A DNA stretch of 64,000 nucleotides from Oceanospirillum beijerinckii DSM 7166 (GTDB lineage: Bacteria > Pseudomonadota > Gammaproteobacteria > Pseudomonadales > Halomonadaceae): NCBI RefSeq assembly GCF_000422425.1, contig NZ_AULT01000029.1, positions 1-64,000 on the forward strand, given 5' to 3'. A program made the position numbers and the translations under genes. This document shows positions 28,454-38,153 of this stretch, piece after piece. The first letter of the stretch is position 1. Each line of letters starts with the position of its first letter. The notes under the pieces are model-generated. The model made no database searches and was not told the origin of the DNA. It worked only from the letters and a program-made list of their open reading frames with translations.

Positions 28454-28564
28454 ATGTCGAAAAATTTGTATGCAGGCGCTTATCTAGCGAATCGACAGCC
28501 CCCCGACCCAAAACTCTTAGTCGCAATAACACTGACAGAATATCAATCATGCAAAAAAATCTAA
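28454..28564 (+). CDS. Possible 36-residue small protein
   Basis: An ATG preceded by GGAGTAAGGA opens a 36-codon frame ending at TAA 28562-28564. The product is polar with a short Pro-rich patch (ANRQPPDPKLLVAI) and matches nothing recognised. It lies in a 700-base space between ribE and the YaaR-like gene. Support is only the ribosome site. Confidence 0.25.
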   Translation: MSKNLYAGAYLANRQPPDPKLLVAITLTEYQSCKKI

Positions 28565-28664
28565 CATTGTGACAATATTCAATAAAATATTCTAAAATTA
28601 AATAGCGCTATAGAAGATATGCAACACGTAAATCTTTTTTTACACTATATCTATCTAAGTCAAA

Positions 28665-28693
28665 TTGACGTGTTTATTGTTAGCCTTTAGTAT
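28665..28693 (+). promoter_or_regulatory. Strong sigma-70-type promoter of candidate sRNA
   Basis: TTGACG and TAGTAT are separated by exactly 17 bases. No protein-coding frame follows; a hairpin terminator ends about 100 bases downstream. Confidence 0.55.
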
Positions 28694-28699
28694 TAGCGC

Positions 28700-28797
28700 C
28701 ATAGGGTCGCGCTACATTTTCCTGTGTTTGCAGGCGCGTTACAAAAGTGCAAACGGGTTTGTCCAGCGTTTTGCCACCTCTATGGGGTGGCTTTTTC
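28700..28797 (+). ncRNA. Candidate small RNA
   Basis: The span lies between a well-formed promoter (28665-28693) and a strong terminator (28773-28796), with no coding frame. Near the start TAGCGC (partly at the transcription start) pairs with GCGCTA around a 9-base loop. CCTG/CAGG and CAAA/TTTG stems follow, then the terminator. It matches none of the common sRNAs (4.5S, 6S, Spot 42, CsrB type) by eye. The 5' end is estimated from the -10 position. It is a prediction from architecture only. Confidence 0.45.
28773..28796 (+). terminator. Terminator of candidate sRNA
   Basis: GCCACCTC pairs with GGGGTGGC (including one T-G pair) around a TAT loop, followed by five Ts. Confidence 0.85.
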
Positions 28798-28874
28798 TCT
28801 GAACGCTTTCTCTGATAGGTCAAAGGAAGCCTCTCTCTGAGAGAAACCTCTGTTAGCTCTTGCATATGACTTCA

Positions 28875-28903
28875 GCCTCACACACAGTGCGAGGCTTTTT
28901 TTT
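28875..28903 (+). terminator. Second Rho-independent terminator
   Basis: GCCTC pairs with GAGGC, with an inner CAC/GTG pairing, followed by eight Ts. It lies about 80 bases after the first terminator in the same direction and has no gene in front of it other than the sRNA candidate. Confidence 0.85.
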
Positions 28904-29026
28904 GCCTGAAATCCAGCACAGCCACACCTGGAGATAACCAACACAAATAACTTACACAATAAGCTCTTACGATGAAAAGAGCTTATCCTGAAAAACGACG
29001 AGCAAAAGTGTCTCACCACAGGGAGA

Positions 29027-29491
29027 CTAGGACAACAGATCGACCACCAGCCCTTTAATATGAACTAATTTGGTGGCAATCTTGATTTTATCTTTCTGCT
29101 CAGACAGCACCAGCTGCAGTAGCTCTTCCGCCTCATGGTCGATCAACTTAACCACATGGTGTTTTTCCGCAGCAGACCAGCCTGCACCAATACCCTCGAC
29201 CTGATACGCGCCCTTGGTCGCGGTTGAGATCAGATTACTTAACAGCGCTTTAAATACTTCAAGATTGCCTAATGAAGGATTACGCTCCAGATTAGCCCCC
29301 GCATCATCAAGCGCCAGACGCAGATGATCCAACTGTTGATTCAGCGAAGGCTTAGCCACCTCATCGACCTGTTGAACCAGATGATCGGTAAAACTGCGCC
29401 CTAATGCTGCCGTTCCTGCTGCGCGCGTTTTCCCCTTGCGCCCATTAACACCTGTGCGAAAAGACTTAAGTTTGTCATTTACGTTAATCAT
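29027..29491 (-). CDS. YaaR-like (DUF327) protein
   Basis: A 154-residue, mainly helical cytoplasmic protein. After a basic N-terminus (INVNDKLKSFRTGVNGRKGK), the pattern SFTDHLVQQVDE, LRLALDDAGANLERNPSLGN, LEVFKALLSNLISTAT and KLVHIKGLVVDLLS resembles the YaaR/DUF327 family. That family is known mainly from Firmicutes and spirochaetes, where it neighbours flagellar or replication genes; its function is not established. The assignment is by pattern. It starts 4 bases after the DUF2489 gene, forming a two-gene unit downstream of the Lon-like protease gene. Confidence 0.65.
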   Translation of the reverse strand: MINVNDKLKSFRTGVNGRKGKTRAAGTAALGRSFTDHLVQQVDEVAKPSLNQQLDHLRLALDDAGANLERNPSLGNLEVFKALLSNLISTATKGAYQVEGIGAGWSAAEKHHVVKLIDHEAEELLQLVLSEQKDKIKIATKLVHIKGLVVDLLS

Positions 29492-29495
29492 GCCA

Positions 29496-29942
29496 TTAAG
29501 CCTTTTGTGTTAATAACCAGCGCGCGCCATCCAAAGCGGCATCCTGATACTCAGCTTCCAGCGCCATACGCTCAACATCCTGCCTCATACGCTCCTGCTT
29601 AGGCAGATCTTTACGCGCCTGATGAGCGGCCAGATGATCACCGCGACGGGAAATTTCACTAAACACCTTAGCTTCTGGCAGTTCAAACCACTCGGGCTCA
29701 ATAATATCGATCAGGACCCGGATTCTCAGACAGGCTTCCATCACATCAACCTGCTCTTCCAGTAATGCCCGTGCAATAAAATGGATATTTTCCAATGTTT
29801 TCACTCGGGCCTGATCAACAACCGCTTGCTGCTCTTGCTCACGGGCTTTCACCTTAAGCCTTAGGGTGTGGGCATAGTAGGCCAAACCGGCAACAATCAA
29901 TAGACCAACCACCAGTAAAGCCAATGCAGCTTGTGTAGACAC
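29496..29942 (-). CDS. DUF2489 family membrane-anchored protein
   Basis: A 148-residue protein with an N-terminal transmembrane helix (about 5-25) and a soluble helical domain. The segment ENIHFIARALLEEQVDVMEA, followed by CLRIRVLIDIIEPEW, is typical of DUF2489 proteins of Pseudomonas and relatives. No enzymatic residues are apparent. It is followed after 4 bases by the YaaR-like gene and preceded by the Lon-like protease gene, all on the minus strand. Confidence 0.75.
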   Translation of the reverse strand: MSTQAALALLVVGLLIVAGLAYYAHTLRLKVKAREQEQQAVVDQARVKTLENIHFIARALLEEQVDVMEACLRIRVLIDIIEPEWFELPEAKVFSEISRRGDHLAAHQARKDLPKQERMRQDVERMALEAEYQDAALDGARWLLTQKA

Positions 29943-30049
29943 TAAAATCTCCTCAACTTTTTAAATCGCATGCCAATAGGTTTCGCAGCAGGATCTGCGC
30001 CAACTGCCTTAAGAGTTGGTACAATCATTTCTATCCCGATAAACGCGAC

Positions 30050-32452
30050 TTATCGCGTTTTCTTTTTCTTACCACCATGGGCCTTTTTTCTCAGCTTGTT
30101 TAAGCGCTGCTGAATTTTACCGTAAAGTGTATTTTTGGCATAACATCCTTTGTCATTAGCCTGCCCGGCTGGAATATTGGTCATTAGTTTTATTGCCTGA
30201 CTCACATGTTCAACCGCATAAATAGCAAATTGCCCCTCTTTACACGCCTGCACCACCTCATCTTTAAGCATCAGGTTATCAACGTTCTGCACAGGAATCA
30301 CCACCCCTTGATCTCCAGTGAGACCTCGGCTGGCACAGGTATCAAAGAACCCTTCGATCTTTTCATTCACACCACCGATGGGCTGTACATCACCAAACTG
30401 ATTAATCGAACCTGTCACCGCAATGCCTTGATTCACTGGAATTTCCGCCATAGCAGACAGCAAGCAAACCAGCTCTCCCAGAGAAGCACTGTCGCCATCC
30501 ACACCATGATAGGATTGCTCAAATACCAGGCTGGCAGCCATCGGAAGTGTATCGCTATGACCAAATAATGCATTCAGGAAAGAGGTCAGAATCATAATGC
30601 CTTTGGAATGCAACGCACCGCCTAATTGGACACTGCGCTCAATATCCAGCACCTCACCGTTACCATAATGCACAGTGGCTGTAATACGGCTGGGCTGACC
30701 AAAATCACTTTCTCCGATGCGTAATACGGTAAGACCATTGACCTGACCGATCTTCTCACCATCACAGTCGATCAGAATCACACCATCCTTAATGGAGTCG
30801 AACATCCGCTCTTTGACGTGACCGGAACGATATTGCCGACTGGCGATGGCCTGCCTGACCGCCTCATCATCAATAATGTCTTTATTTTCACTTCTGGCCC
30901 AGTAATCGGACTCTCGCAGCAGGTGATTAAGATCAGCGGCATTAAGTGATAAACGCGCCTGATGATCTGCTTCGCGGGCTCCCTGCTCAATCACCGTCAT
31001 AATAGCATCCTGATTCAGGTGCAGCAGACCATCCTGATGCACCATAGAACTGATCAGACGCGCATACAGCCATTGATTCTCTTTTGAACGCGGCATATCA
31101 CCTTCAAACTCCGCCAGCACCTTAAATAGCTCAGCAAAGTCAGGGTCATACTGCTGTAACAGATAGTACTGCTCAGCATCACCCAGCACAGCGACGGTCA
31201 CGTTCAGCTCAATCGGCTCAGGCTCCAGACTGACACTACCGGACAATGTCAGCTGTTTTTCCAAAGTATCAATACGCAGACAACCGGTTCTTAATGCCAG
31301 TTTCAGGCCATCCCAAGCATAAGGCTGTTGCAGCAACTTGCCCGCATCCAGAATCAGAAACCCCCCGTTAGCCTTATGTAACGCCCCCGGACGGATCAGA
31401 GAAAAGTCGGTAGCTACTGTGCCCATATAGGTAATGTTTTCCACATTACCCACCAGATTATTATGGGTCGGCAGATCCTCAATAATCAGTGGCGCTCCGG
31501 TATCCGGGTTGCAGGAACTCATCACATTGACCTGATAACGCGCTGGAATTTTATGATCCGGCGATGCACGGGTCACCGCATCGGCATTTTCATCTTCTTC
31601 CAGGAAAATTTCGACATTCTCAACCAGGTCTTTCTGTACCGCTTCCAGATAAGCATGCACTCGCTCCTGAGCCTGATACTTATCTTTTAACTCCACCAAC
31701 CAATGCTGGATCGCTGTCAGAGTAATTTGCTCATTTAATGCCTGCTGTTTTTCACGACTGTCTTTTTCCAGATGGGCCAGCTCTCTTAAAGCCGCACGCA
31801 ACTCCTTCTCCATCTGTTCAATGCCGTTTTTAAACGTCTCCCGTTCCTCATCAGGTAAGCAATTAAACTCCTTGACAGCATAGGGCTCACCCTCAGCATC
31901 TACAGGCATAAAGGAGTAGCCACCAGGATTCTGCAGTACCAGTTTCAGCTGATATTCTTCCGCCTTCGCAGCCACCTCTTTCAGCATATGCTCCTGAACG
32001 TCGGAGAAATCCTCCCGAATCAGCTCCGCCTTTTCAACAAAGGCCTCTTGCTCAAACGCAGAGGGAATGGCATGGCGCAGCTCTTTGATCAGCGCCTCCA
32101 TATCCTTTTTCAACTCAGCAGCCATTCCCGATGGGAGTTTCAGCGCCCAGGGCTTACGAGGGGAGTCAAAGTTGTTGACATAGCACCAATCGGCTGGGGC
32201 AGGCATCTGCGCTGCATGAGCGGATAGAAAACGTTTAAGCATGGTACGTTTGCCCAGGCCATTTTCACCCACAGCAAACAGGTTGTAGCCTTTTTTAGGT
32301 ACTGCAATCGCAAAACGCACCGCTTGCTCTGCCCGTTGCTGGCCGATAAAGCGATCCAGAGGTTTGATCTGCCCTGTATGATCGCAGGGAAAGTTCTTTT
32401 TGATGCACCGTTTCTTCAGTCGAGAAACAGCTAAAGGCTTGGGTGCCTGCAT
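30050..32452 (-). CDS. Lon-like ATP-dependent protease (LonH/AsrA/YcbZ type)
   Basis: An 800-residue AAA+ protease without the Lon N-domain. The P-loop is FAVGENGLGKRTMLKRFL near residue 55-75, a long helical insert spans about 110-290, and the second part of the ATPase domain follows (NGGFLILDAGKLLQQP). The C-terminal protease shows the catalytic Ser657 in GDSASLGELVCLL and Lys698 in GGVNEKIEGFFDTC, spaced as in Lon. Members of this family include Pseudomonas AsrA, linked to heat shock and aminoglycoside response. A perfect 8-bp hairpin (30041-30060) overlaps its stop codon. It has a highly basic tail (GGKKKKTR). Confidence 0.9.
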   Translation of the reverse strand: MQAPKPLAVSRLKKRCIKKNFPCDHTGQIKPLDRFIGQQRAEQAVRFAIAVPKKGYNLFAVGENGLGKRTMLKRFLSAHAAQMPAPADWCYVNNFDSPRKPWALKLPSGMAAELKKDMEALIKELRHAIPSAFEQEAFVEKAELIREDFSDVQEHMLKEVAAKAEEYQLKLVLQNPGGYSFMPVDAEGEPYAVKEFNCLPDEERETFKNGIEQMEKELRAALRELAHLEKDSREKQQALNEQITLTAIQHWLVELKDKYQAQERVHAYLEAVQKDLVENVEIFLEEDENADAVTRASPDHKIPARYQVNVMSSCNPDTGAPLIIEDLPTHNNLVGNVENITYMGTVATDFSLIRPGALHKANGGFLILDAGKLLQQPYAWDGLKLALRTGCLRIDTLEKQLTLSGSVSLEPEPIELNVTVAVLGDAEQYYLLQQYDPDFAELFKVLAEFEGDMPRSKENQWLYARLISSMVHQDGLLHLNQDAIMTVIEQGAREADHQARLSLNAADLNHLLRESDYWARSENKDIIDDEAVRQAIASRQYRSGHVKERMFDSIKDGVILIDCDGEKIGQVNGLTVLRIGESDFGQPSRITATVHYGNGEVLDIERSVQLGGALHSKGIMILTSFLNALFGHSDTLPMAASLVFEQSYHGVDGDSASLGELVCLLSAMAEIPVNQGIAVTGSINQFGDVQPIGGVNEKIEGFFDTCASRGLTGDQGVVIPVQNVDNLMLKDEVVQACKEGQFAIYAVEHVSQAIKLMTNIPAGQANDKGCYAKNTLYGKIQQRLNKLRKKAHGGKKKKTR

Positions 32453-32815
32453 TGAATTCTCCTAAAAAGCAAGCTGTATCAATGTATTATGCACCAAGCC
32501 AGTGAATTCAGCATCCATTTGTCGACACCATTTCCTCTCCTTTCGCTCAGACATCACCTTAATCCTTAAGCACACACTTACATAGCACTTACGAAGTATT
32601 TACTTAACATTACAAAACCCTTCGCCTTTTGGCGGATATAGACTAATACGACTTTTTGGTAGATTAAGACTATAAATATTAAAAAAGTCACCTTCTGAGT
32701 TAAGCCCCTTTTGAATACTACTCTCCCATCCAAACAGAAGCGGAGCGCCTTATTCAAAAGCACTCAAACGAAGCGTATGACAGCAAATCTCCCTTGAGCC
32801 TGATGTGGTACTCCA
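32453..32815. other. Intergenic region between Lon-like protease and chemoreceptor genes
   Basis: This gap separates divergently transcribed genes, so both promoters lie here. A loose inverted repeat (ACTTTTT near 32651 and AAAAAGT near 32682) is the only structure noted. No sigma-28 promoter could be called with confidence, and no coding frame is supported. Confidence 0.4.
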
Positions 32816-34453
32816 ATGACTCAAACACTCCGTTCTATCGGTATTAAATCCCGCATGGTACTTGTCCTGCTGGTTACCGTGCTTAGCATTGTCGCCTTGA
32901 TGAGCTTTTCCCTGAAAACCAGCTATGAGATGCAGATCCGCGAGAAACAGCAAAAAACCCAGCATATGGTGGAATCCGTGATATCCATGGTTCAACACCA
33001 ACATCAACTGTTTAAAGATGGTAAAAAAACGGAACAGGAAGCCAAGGACTCCGCTCTCAAAGCCATTGAAAAGCTACGCTATAACAAAACAGATTACTTC
33101 TGGGTGAACGACCTGGATGCCATCATGGTGATGCACCCGATCAAGCCTGCTCTGAATGGTAAAAACCTGTACGGTTTGAAAGACAAGCAAGGCAAACAGT
33201 TCTTCAAAAATTTTGTTGATATTGTAAAAGCCAAGGGCGCAGGCAACGAAAGCTACCTATGGCCTAAACCAGGCTTTGAAGAGCCGGTTGAGAAAGTATC
33301 CTACGTGGAAGGCTTTAAACCCTGGGGCTGGGTAATAGGAACCGGCATCTATGTAGATGATGTTAAAGCGGAGTTCTGGAGTAACGCATCTTCTCAAATC
33401 ATTATCGCCGCCATCGGGTTAGGCCTCACTATTCTGGTGCTGTTCCTCATTGCCAGCAGTATTATCAACCCAATGGAGGCAGCCAACCGTGCCATGCACA
33501 ACATCAGCCAAGGCGACGGCGATCTGACCCAGCGCCTGGATACCTCTGGTAATGATGAGATGAGCCAACTGGCCCGGGCCTTTAATCTGTTTGTCGACCA
33601 GATCCAGAGTGTCATCAAAGAAGTGGACAACTCAACCCAAAGAGTTGCAGCAGCAGCATCACAGCTCTCTTCAACCACGGAACAAACCACTCAGGTGATT
33701 ACACGCCAAACCTCTGAAACCGACCACGTAGCCACAGCCATTAATGAGATGGCAGCCACTATTCATCAGGTAGCCCAAAGTGCACTCCAGGCAGCCAGCA
33801 CGACCCGCGAAGCAGATGCACAGGCTCAAGATGGTAAACAGAACATCCATGAGACCGCTCATACTGTAAGCTCACTGTCTGACGAGGTTGGTCGAGCCAC
33901 TGAAGTAATTCAACAACTGGAAGCACAGGCGGAAAATATCTCCTCTGTTCTGGATGTCATCGGTGGTATTGCCGAACAAACCAACTTGCTGGCATTGAAC
34001 GCTGCAATTGAAGCGGCCCGCGCCGGTGAACAGGGCCGGGGCTTTGCTGTGGTCGCTGACGAAGTACGCACCCTAGCAAGCCGGACGCAGGAAAGCACCC
34101 ATGAAATCGAGCAGATGATTGAGCAACTGCAGGCCGGTGCCAAACAAGCCGTAACCGTAATGGAAAACAGCCGCACCAGCACTCAGCTGACGGCTGAAAA
34201 AGCGATGGCAACTCAGGGAGCACTGGATACCATTTCGGCATCCATTCAGGGTGTCAATGATATGATTAACCAGATTGCCAGCGCAGCAGAACAACAATCT
34301 TCAGTGGCAGAAGAGATCAACCGCAACGTGGTTAATATCGTTGATCTATCTAATGATACCGCTCAGGCGTCTGAACAGACCAGCCAGGCCAGCGCTGAAC
34401 TACACACACTGGCAGAACAACTCAAACAACTGGTACATCGATTCAAAATCTAA
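32816..34453 (+). CDS. Methyl-accepting chemotaxis protein with single Cache sensor
   Basis: A 545-residue chemoreceptor. Transmembrane segments (about 13-34 and 196-216) flank a periplasmic sCache_2-type sensor, marked by [15 protein letters not shown] and a later [14 protein letters not shown]. Such domains bind small ligands such as carboxylates or pyruvate-type compounds, but the ligand is not predictable here. A HAMP domain (about 217-270) and the signalling domain follow, with the hairpin tip [20 protein letters not shown]. No C-terminal CheR-binding pentapeptide is present. It is monocistronic. Confidence 0.93.
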   Translation: MTQTLRSIGIKSRMVLVLLVTVLSIVALMSFSLKTSYEMQIREKQQKTQHMVESVISMVQHQHQLFKDGKKTEQEAKDSALKAIEKLRYNKTDYFWVNDLDAIMVMHPIKPALNGKNLYGLKDKQGKQFFKNFVDIVKAKGAGNESYLWPKPGFEEPVEKVSYVEGFKPWGWVIGTGIYVDDVKAEFWSNASSQIIIAAIGLGLTILVLFLIASSIINPMEAANRAMHNISQGDGDLTQRLDTSGNDEMSQLARAFNLFVDQIQSVIKEVDNSTQRVAAAASQLSSTTEQTTQVITRQTSETDHVATAINEMAATIHQVAQSALQAASTTREADAQAQDGKQNIHETAHTVSSLSDEVGRATEVIQQLEAQAENISSVLDVIGGIAEQTNLLALNAAIEAARAGEQGRGFAVVADEVRTLASRTQESTHEIEQMIEQLQAGAKQAVTVMENSRTSTQLTAEKAMATQGALDTISASIQGVNDMINQIASAAEQQSSVAEEINRNVVNIVDLSNDTAQASEQTSQASAELHTLAEQLKQLVHRFKI

Positions 34454-34856
34454 AACATCAGCACGAGCAATAACCATCTAATACATACATTATCTGCCGG
34501 CCTCAACCCTTTTGAGGCCGGTAACCATACTGAACAAATACGACTAATCTGATTCCAAACCAATAAACCATGGCCGTAAACCTAGACTCGACTGTTGAAT
34601 AACAAAAAGCCACACAAAGATTCAGTCAAATCAATCATCTGCGTGATAGAATTTTAATTAATCAATTTATATTAACGTCAAAATATAGCTGTACGGAACA
34701 AAATGCCAATACTAAGCACTGTTTTCCCATCTTTCAGGTGAAAAATAGAAATAGTTCTGTTTCGTCAGACACTATCTATACTTAGGCAAAGAACACAAGC
34801 CCCCATAAACTGTTTGCTTAAGTGTATGACCGTTTTTTTATCAAGCAGGGCCAAGT
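34454..34856. other. Intergenic region between the two chemoreceptor genes
   Basis: The region holds a perfect hairpin at 34497-34521 (CCGGCCTCAA with TTGAGGCCGG, 5-base loop) shortly after the first receptor gene. It has no long T-run, so it is a weak or Rho-assisted terminator. The rest is AT-rich with no supported gene, and would contain the promoter of the second receptor. Confidence 0.5.
34497..34521 (+). terminator. Strong hairpin after the first chemoreceptor gene
   Basis: A perfect 10-bp stem with a CCCTT loop begins 43 bases after the stop codon. The T-run is missing. Confidence 0.55.
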
Positions 34857-36455
34857 ATGCTGAACTCTATTGCCAATTTTATTGATTTTCTTCTACGCTT
34901 ATGTGGCGCAAGAAGCCTCAACTCCCAATTTCTACTTTCTTACGCACTTATATTCATTCTGGCAATAGCCTCAGGTGTTTCCCTCTATCTTAGTATGGCC
35001 ATCAACCCTCAAACGATTAACATTGCTGGCCGTCAACGCATGCTCAGCCAGAAGATTGCCAAAGAGGCATTGCTGGTCGCAGCACAGGTAGAAAACCAAA
35101 ATACCTTACAGAAAACCATGCAGCTGTTTGAGCGCTCTCACAAAGATATCATTCATGGAAATACAGAATTGGGCATGAACCCAATTAATGACAAAGCGAT
35201 TCTGGCTCAAATGCAGAAAGTAGAAGGATTATGGCAAAGCTACAAAGGGATGATTAATCGCTATGCCAGCACCCCGACCCCTGAGCTGACACAAGAGATC
35301 CAAAAGCAATCACCTATCGTGTTAAAAGAGATGAACCAAGCGGTCGTAATGATGACTCAGGCCGCAAACAGCACGATGAAAAGCATGCTAATGACAGCTT
35401 TTATCTGCGTTATCGTTATTGTATTTATGGTGATTATGGGACGTATCTTTGGCTTAAGACAGCTGATGGATAATATCTCACGATTGCAAAGGCGCCTCTC
35501 TCATGTGGGACAGGGTGATTTCACCCATCGCTTTAACGTTACTCATACTGATAATGAAGTAGGCAAAATGTTTTCGGCCTATAACGATATGGCTGATCAG
35601 GTCAGCTCTCTGGTTAACAACGCTCGCCAGGCGGCGGAAAGAACCAGTCGTCATAGCAAAAATGTAGTAAAAGCAACCAATGACGCTGAAGCGGGTGTTG
35701 CTCAGCAATATAACGACATCGATCAGGTCGCTACCGCCATGAATGAGATGAGCGCCACCGTTAGCGAAGTGGCTCAAAACGCAATTCAGGCCGCAGAGGC
35801 TGCTCGCAGCGCTGACGACCAAGCCCGCAACGGTATGCAGGTGGTTCGGTCAGCGGTGAACCAAATCCAGAAAATGGTCAGTCAATTAAACGACACTTCC
35901 AATGTATTGGATAAACTGGAGGCCGAATCAGAAGAGATTGGTAAGGTATTAGAAGTGATTACCGGAATTGCCGAACAAACAAACCTTCTGGCCTTAAATG
36001 CCGCCATTGAGGCAGCCCGCGCGGGTGAACAGGGCCGCGGCTTTGCAGTAGTCGCGGATGAGGTGCGCACCCTGGCCCAACGTACCCAGGAATCGACAGA
36101 AGAGATCAAGCAGATTATCGAACGCCTGCAGAGCCAGGCACGCAATGCCGTTAGCTCTATGGAGCAAAGCTCACAGCTGGCCAGTACCAGTGTCTCACAA
36201 GCAGAAGAAGCTGCCGGGGCGTTGGAGCATATTGCCATGGCAGTAGACAGCATCAACTCAATGAACACCATGATTGCAACCGCTGCCGAGGAACAGAGCC
36301 AGGTCGCCGAAGATATTGATCAGCGGATTGTCAGTATTGCGGATGTAGCAGAGAAAACACGTAACGACACCACTGAAGTAGTACAAGCTACGGAACAAAT
36401 TGAGGGTGAAGTTAAAGAACTGGAAAAACTGATCAAGCAGTTCAAAACCCATTAA
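34857..36455 (+). CDS. Methyl-accepting chemotaxis protein with PilJ/NarX-like sensor
   Basis: A 532-residue chemoreceptor. Two transmembrane segments (about 24-46 and 176-198) surround a helical periplasmic domain that begins with the P-box-like [19 protein letters not shown]. That motif is shared with PilJ and nitrate sensors NarX/NarQ, so a nitrate-like or surface cue is possible (inference). A HAMP domain and a full signalling domain follow, with the tip [20 protein letters not shown] identical to that of the preceding receptor. A terminator lies at 36489-36526. Confidence 0.93.
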   Translation: MLNSIANFIDFLLRLCGARSLNSQFLLSYALIFILAIASGVSLYLSMAINPQTINIAGRQRMLSQKIAKEALLVAAQVENQNTLQKTMQLFERSHKDIIHGNTELGMNPINDKAILAQMQKVEGLWQSYKGMINRYASTPTPELTQEIQKQSPIVLKEMNQAVVMMTQAANSTMKSMLMTAFICVIVIVFMVIMGRIFGLRQLMDNISRLQRRLSHVGQGDFTHRFNVTHTDNEVGKMFSAYNDMADQVSSLVNNARQAAERTSRHSKNVVKATNDAEAGVAQQYNDIDQVATAMNEMSATVSEVAQNAIQAAEAARSADDQARNGMQVVRSAVNQIQKMVSQLNDTSNVLDKLEAESEEIGKVLEVITGIAEQTNLLALNAAIEAARAGEQGRGFAVVADEVRTLAQRTQESTEEIKQIIERLQSQARNAVSSMEQSSQLASTSVSQAEEAAGALEHIAMAVDSINSMNTMIATAAEEQSQVAEDIDQRIVSIADVAEKTRNDTTEVVQATEQIEGEVKELEKLIKQFKTH

Positions 36456-36488
36456 AAATAGCACCTGACTTCAGACAGATATTTTCAC

Positions 36489-36526
36489 AGCCCGCTTTCA
36501 ACTTATTGTTATAGCGGGCTTTTTAT
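36489..36526 (+). terminator. Terminator after the second chemoreceptor gene
   Basis: AGCCCGCT pairs perfectly with AGCGGGCT around a 16-base loop, followed by TTTTT. Confidence 0.85.
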
Positions 36527-36723
36527 TTTGATTTATGCACATGCGAACCGCACTTTGCGTCTCGCCTGTGCAACACGAAAGACTTTAAATCAGACCTTAG
36601 CTATGCTTGAAAATTTCTCTTAAAAAACCTCCTGCAGCTCCAAACACAACGACTACACTCAAGTGTGTACACCCGGACGCTATAACAAAAAACATACTGT
36701 ACATTAAGCAGGAGAGACACCCT

Positions 36724-36993
36724 ATGCTGACTTTTGAAGATACCGTAGGCCTGAGTGATTTATCGGAAGGCGAAGTACTTGCGATTGCCGAGCATGAACA
36801 CACCGCCCCTATCATCGCCTCTGGTATTGGCTCATTTTTGATGCAACACCACGGCGAACAGGTTATAGGCCAATATATACTGGAAGACCTGACCCGCGCC
36901 CAGCGTCATGGTGACTACCAGCATCAAGCTGATCTAGTGAAAGTGCTGACCCACTTTCTGGAAGAACACCCAATTCAAGGTCACGCCCATTAA
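36724..36993 (+). CDS. Conserved hypothetical protein of 89 residues
   Basis: A small acidic, helical cytoplasmic protein. ATG 36724 is supported by GGAGAG 7 bases upstream; a longer frame from 36607 has no such site. The text LSEGEVLAIAEHEHTAPIIA followed by a short C-terminal helix (LVKVLTHFLEEHP) resembles a family of roughly 90-residue proteins common in gammaproteobacteria, without known function. Four His residues cluster in the first half and at the end (HGEQ, HAH), so metal binding is possible. A terminator follows at 37073-37098. Confidence 0.75.
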   Translation: MLTFEDTVGLSDLSEGEVLAIAEHEHTAPIIASGIGSFLMQHHGEQVIGQYILEDLTRAQRHGDYQHQADLVKVLTHFLEEHPIQGHAH

Positions 36994-37072
36994 TAAAATG
37001 GCATAAGCAACCAATAAAAAAGATCAAAACTAGAACTCAGCTACTATATCCTCCAATTCGTTGCGTTGTTTA

Positions 37073-37098
37073 AGCCGACCATACTGTCGGCTTTTTTT
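37073..37098 (+). terminator. Terminator after the 89-residue protein gene
   Basis: AGCCGAC pairs with GTCGGCT around a 6-base loop and is followed by seven Ts. Confidence 0.85.
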
Positions 37099-37131
37099 AT
37101 CCATTTATTTTGCTTATAAGAGACTCTCCGA

Positions 37132-38122
37132 AGGGTAAACGCATCTAAATTTTAGGTCGTCTTAAATAGGATGCTTTCCAGATATCTATCATCTACTCCC
37201 GCTAATTTAAGCTTTCTTGCTATACCACCCTTAATCGTTTCATCCTGTTTGATTAAGTGAAGTGCTATATGCCTCAGTATTGCCAGATTTTCTGCTGAGT
37301 AGCCCGAGTGGATCAGGCAATCATCCTCCCTAAACCCCACATCAAGGCTCCAGTGCAAACCGTTCTCTATACCCCAATGCCTTCGTATAATACCACTCAG
37401 TTGCTCTGCAACTGGAGGTAAACTACTGATAAAGTGTCGAACTTCTCCATACTTCTCCCCATCAACCAAATGATTGCTATAGACCGCTACCGCACTTTGA
37501 ATACCAGGCCAGCGTGAACTCGCATCAATAGAAATAACGGTGTCTTTGATAACCAGTTGCTCCAGTAATTTAGGGATAGCCGTTATTTCATTCGATTTCT
37601 CCTCAGTCTTTTGTTGTCCAATGACCAGATTATGTTCACCAATCCAGGCACTCACCATGTGTATCGCTTGCTTCCCTTTGGCTTTTGACCTTGAGCCTCG
37701 TAATGTTTTGCCATCAATGGCAATTTGATGACCTTCCAGCGAAATGCCAAGACTGGCGACCCAATCAGCAAAACATTGGCGAAAAGCCTCTGGATCAACA
37801 TGCATGAAAATACGTCAAATAGTGTCGTGATAAGGAGGTGCCATTAGGTAGGTCCAGGAAACGTCGAAGCCAGGACTCTTTACTTTTGGCAAAGAGCTCA
37901 ATTTCTTCCCTGCCATCAAACCCACAAATCGTGGCATACAGGCCGATAAAAACGGCATCAATAAGTTTGTGGCGGCGGGTTCTTTCTACCCGAAATTCAG
38001 GGAGTTTGTCGAAGCAAGCTGCAATTGTATTTTCTTCAAGCATAATGGAACTCAGGGAAGGTTGGTCAGACCAAAGAGTAATCGGTTACGGTCAGGATGA
38101 AAAATTTAGATGCGTTTACCCT
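37132..38122 (-). mobile_element. ISAs1-family insertion sequence, decayed
   Basis: The ends are perfect 22-bp inverted repeats, AGGGTAAACGCATCTAAATT plus TT at 37132-37153 and its exact complement at 38101-38122. The 991-bp length is short of the usual 1.2-1.3 kb of the family. The transposase inside is broken (see the pseudogene entry). No matching target-site duplication was found at the flanks. It lies beside a shortened DUF3360 gene, suggesting that insertion and deletion events reshaped this locus. Confidence 0.88.
37152..38043 (-). pseudogene. ISAs1-family transposase, frameshifted and internally deleted
   Basis: The N-terminal part (82 codons, 38043 to 37795) has LIDAVFIGLYATICGFDGRE and EEIELFAKSKESWLRRFLDL, typical of ISAs1 transposases. 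Near 37845 the frame shifts; the continuing frame reads PYHDTI, a TGA stop, then RIFMHVDPEAF, so a nonsense codon adds to the frameshift. The C-terminal part carries IAIDGKTLRGS (first catalytic Asp) and GIENGLHWSLDVGF (last catalytic Glu region). Between VISIDAS and SRWPGIQSAV about 70-80 residues expected in the family are missing, including the middle of the fold. The gene cannot make an active enzyme. Confidence 0.88.
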
Positions 38123-38153
38123 GTCAGGTGACTTCCACCTTTTGAGAACAAAT

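Noticed and set aside
28680-29019. Two minus-strand frames (61 and 79 codons) across the terminators
   Set aside because: They cross two strong plus-strand terminators, lack ribosome sites and resemble nothing.
37120-38135. Target-site duplication of the ISAs1 element
   Set aside because: Flanking bases (AGACTCTCCGA on the left, GTCAGGTGAC on the right) do not match in any 8-10 base register.
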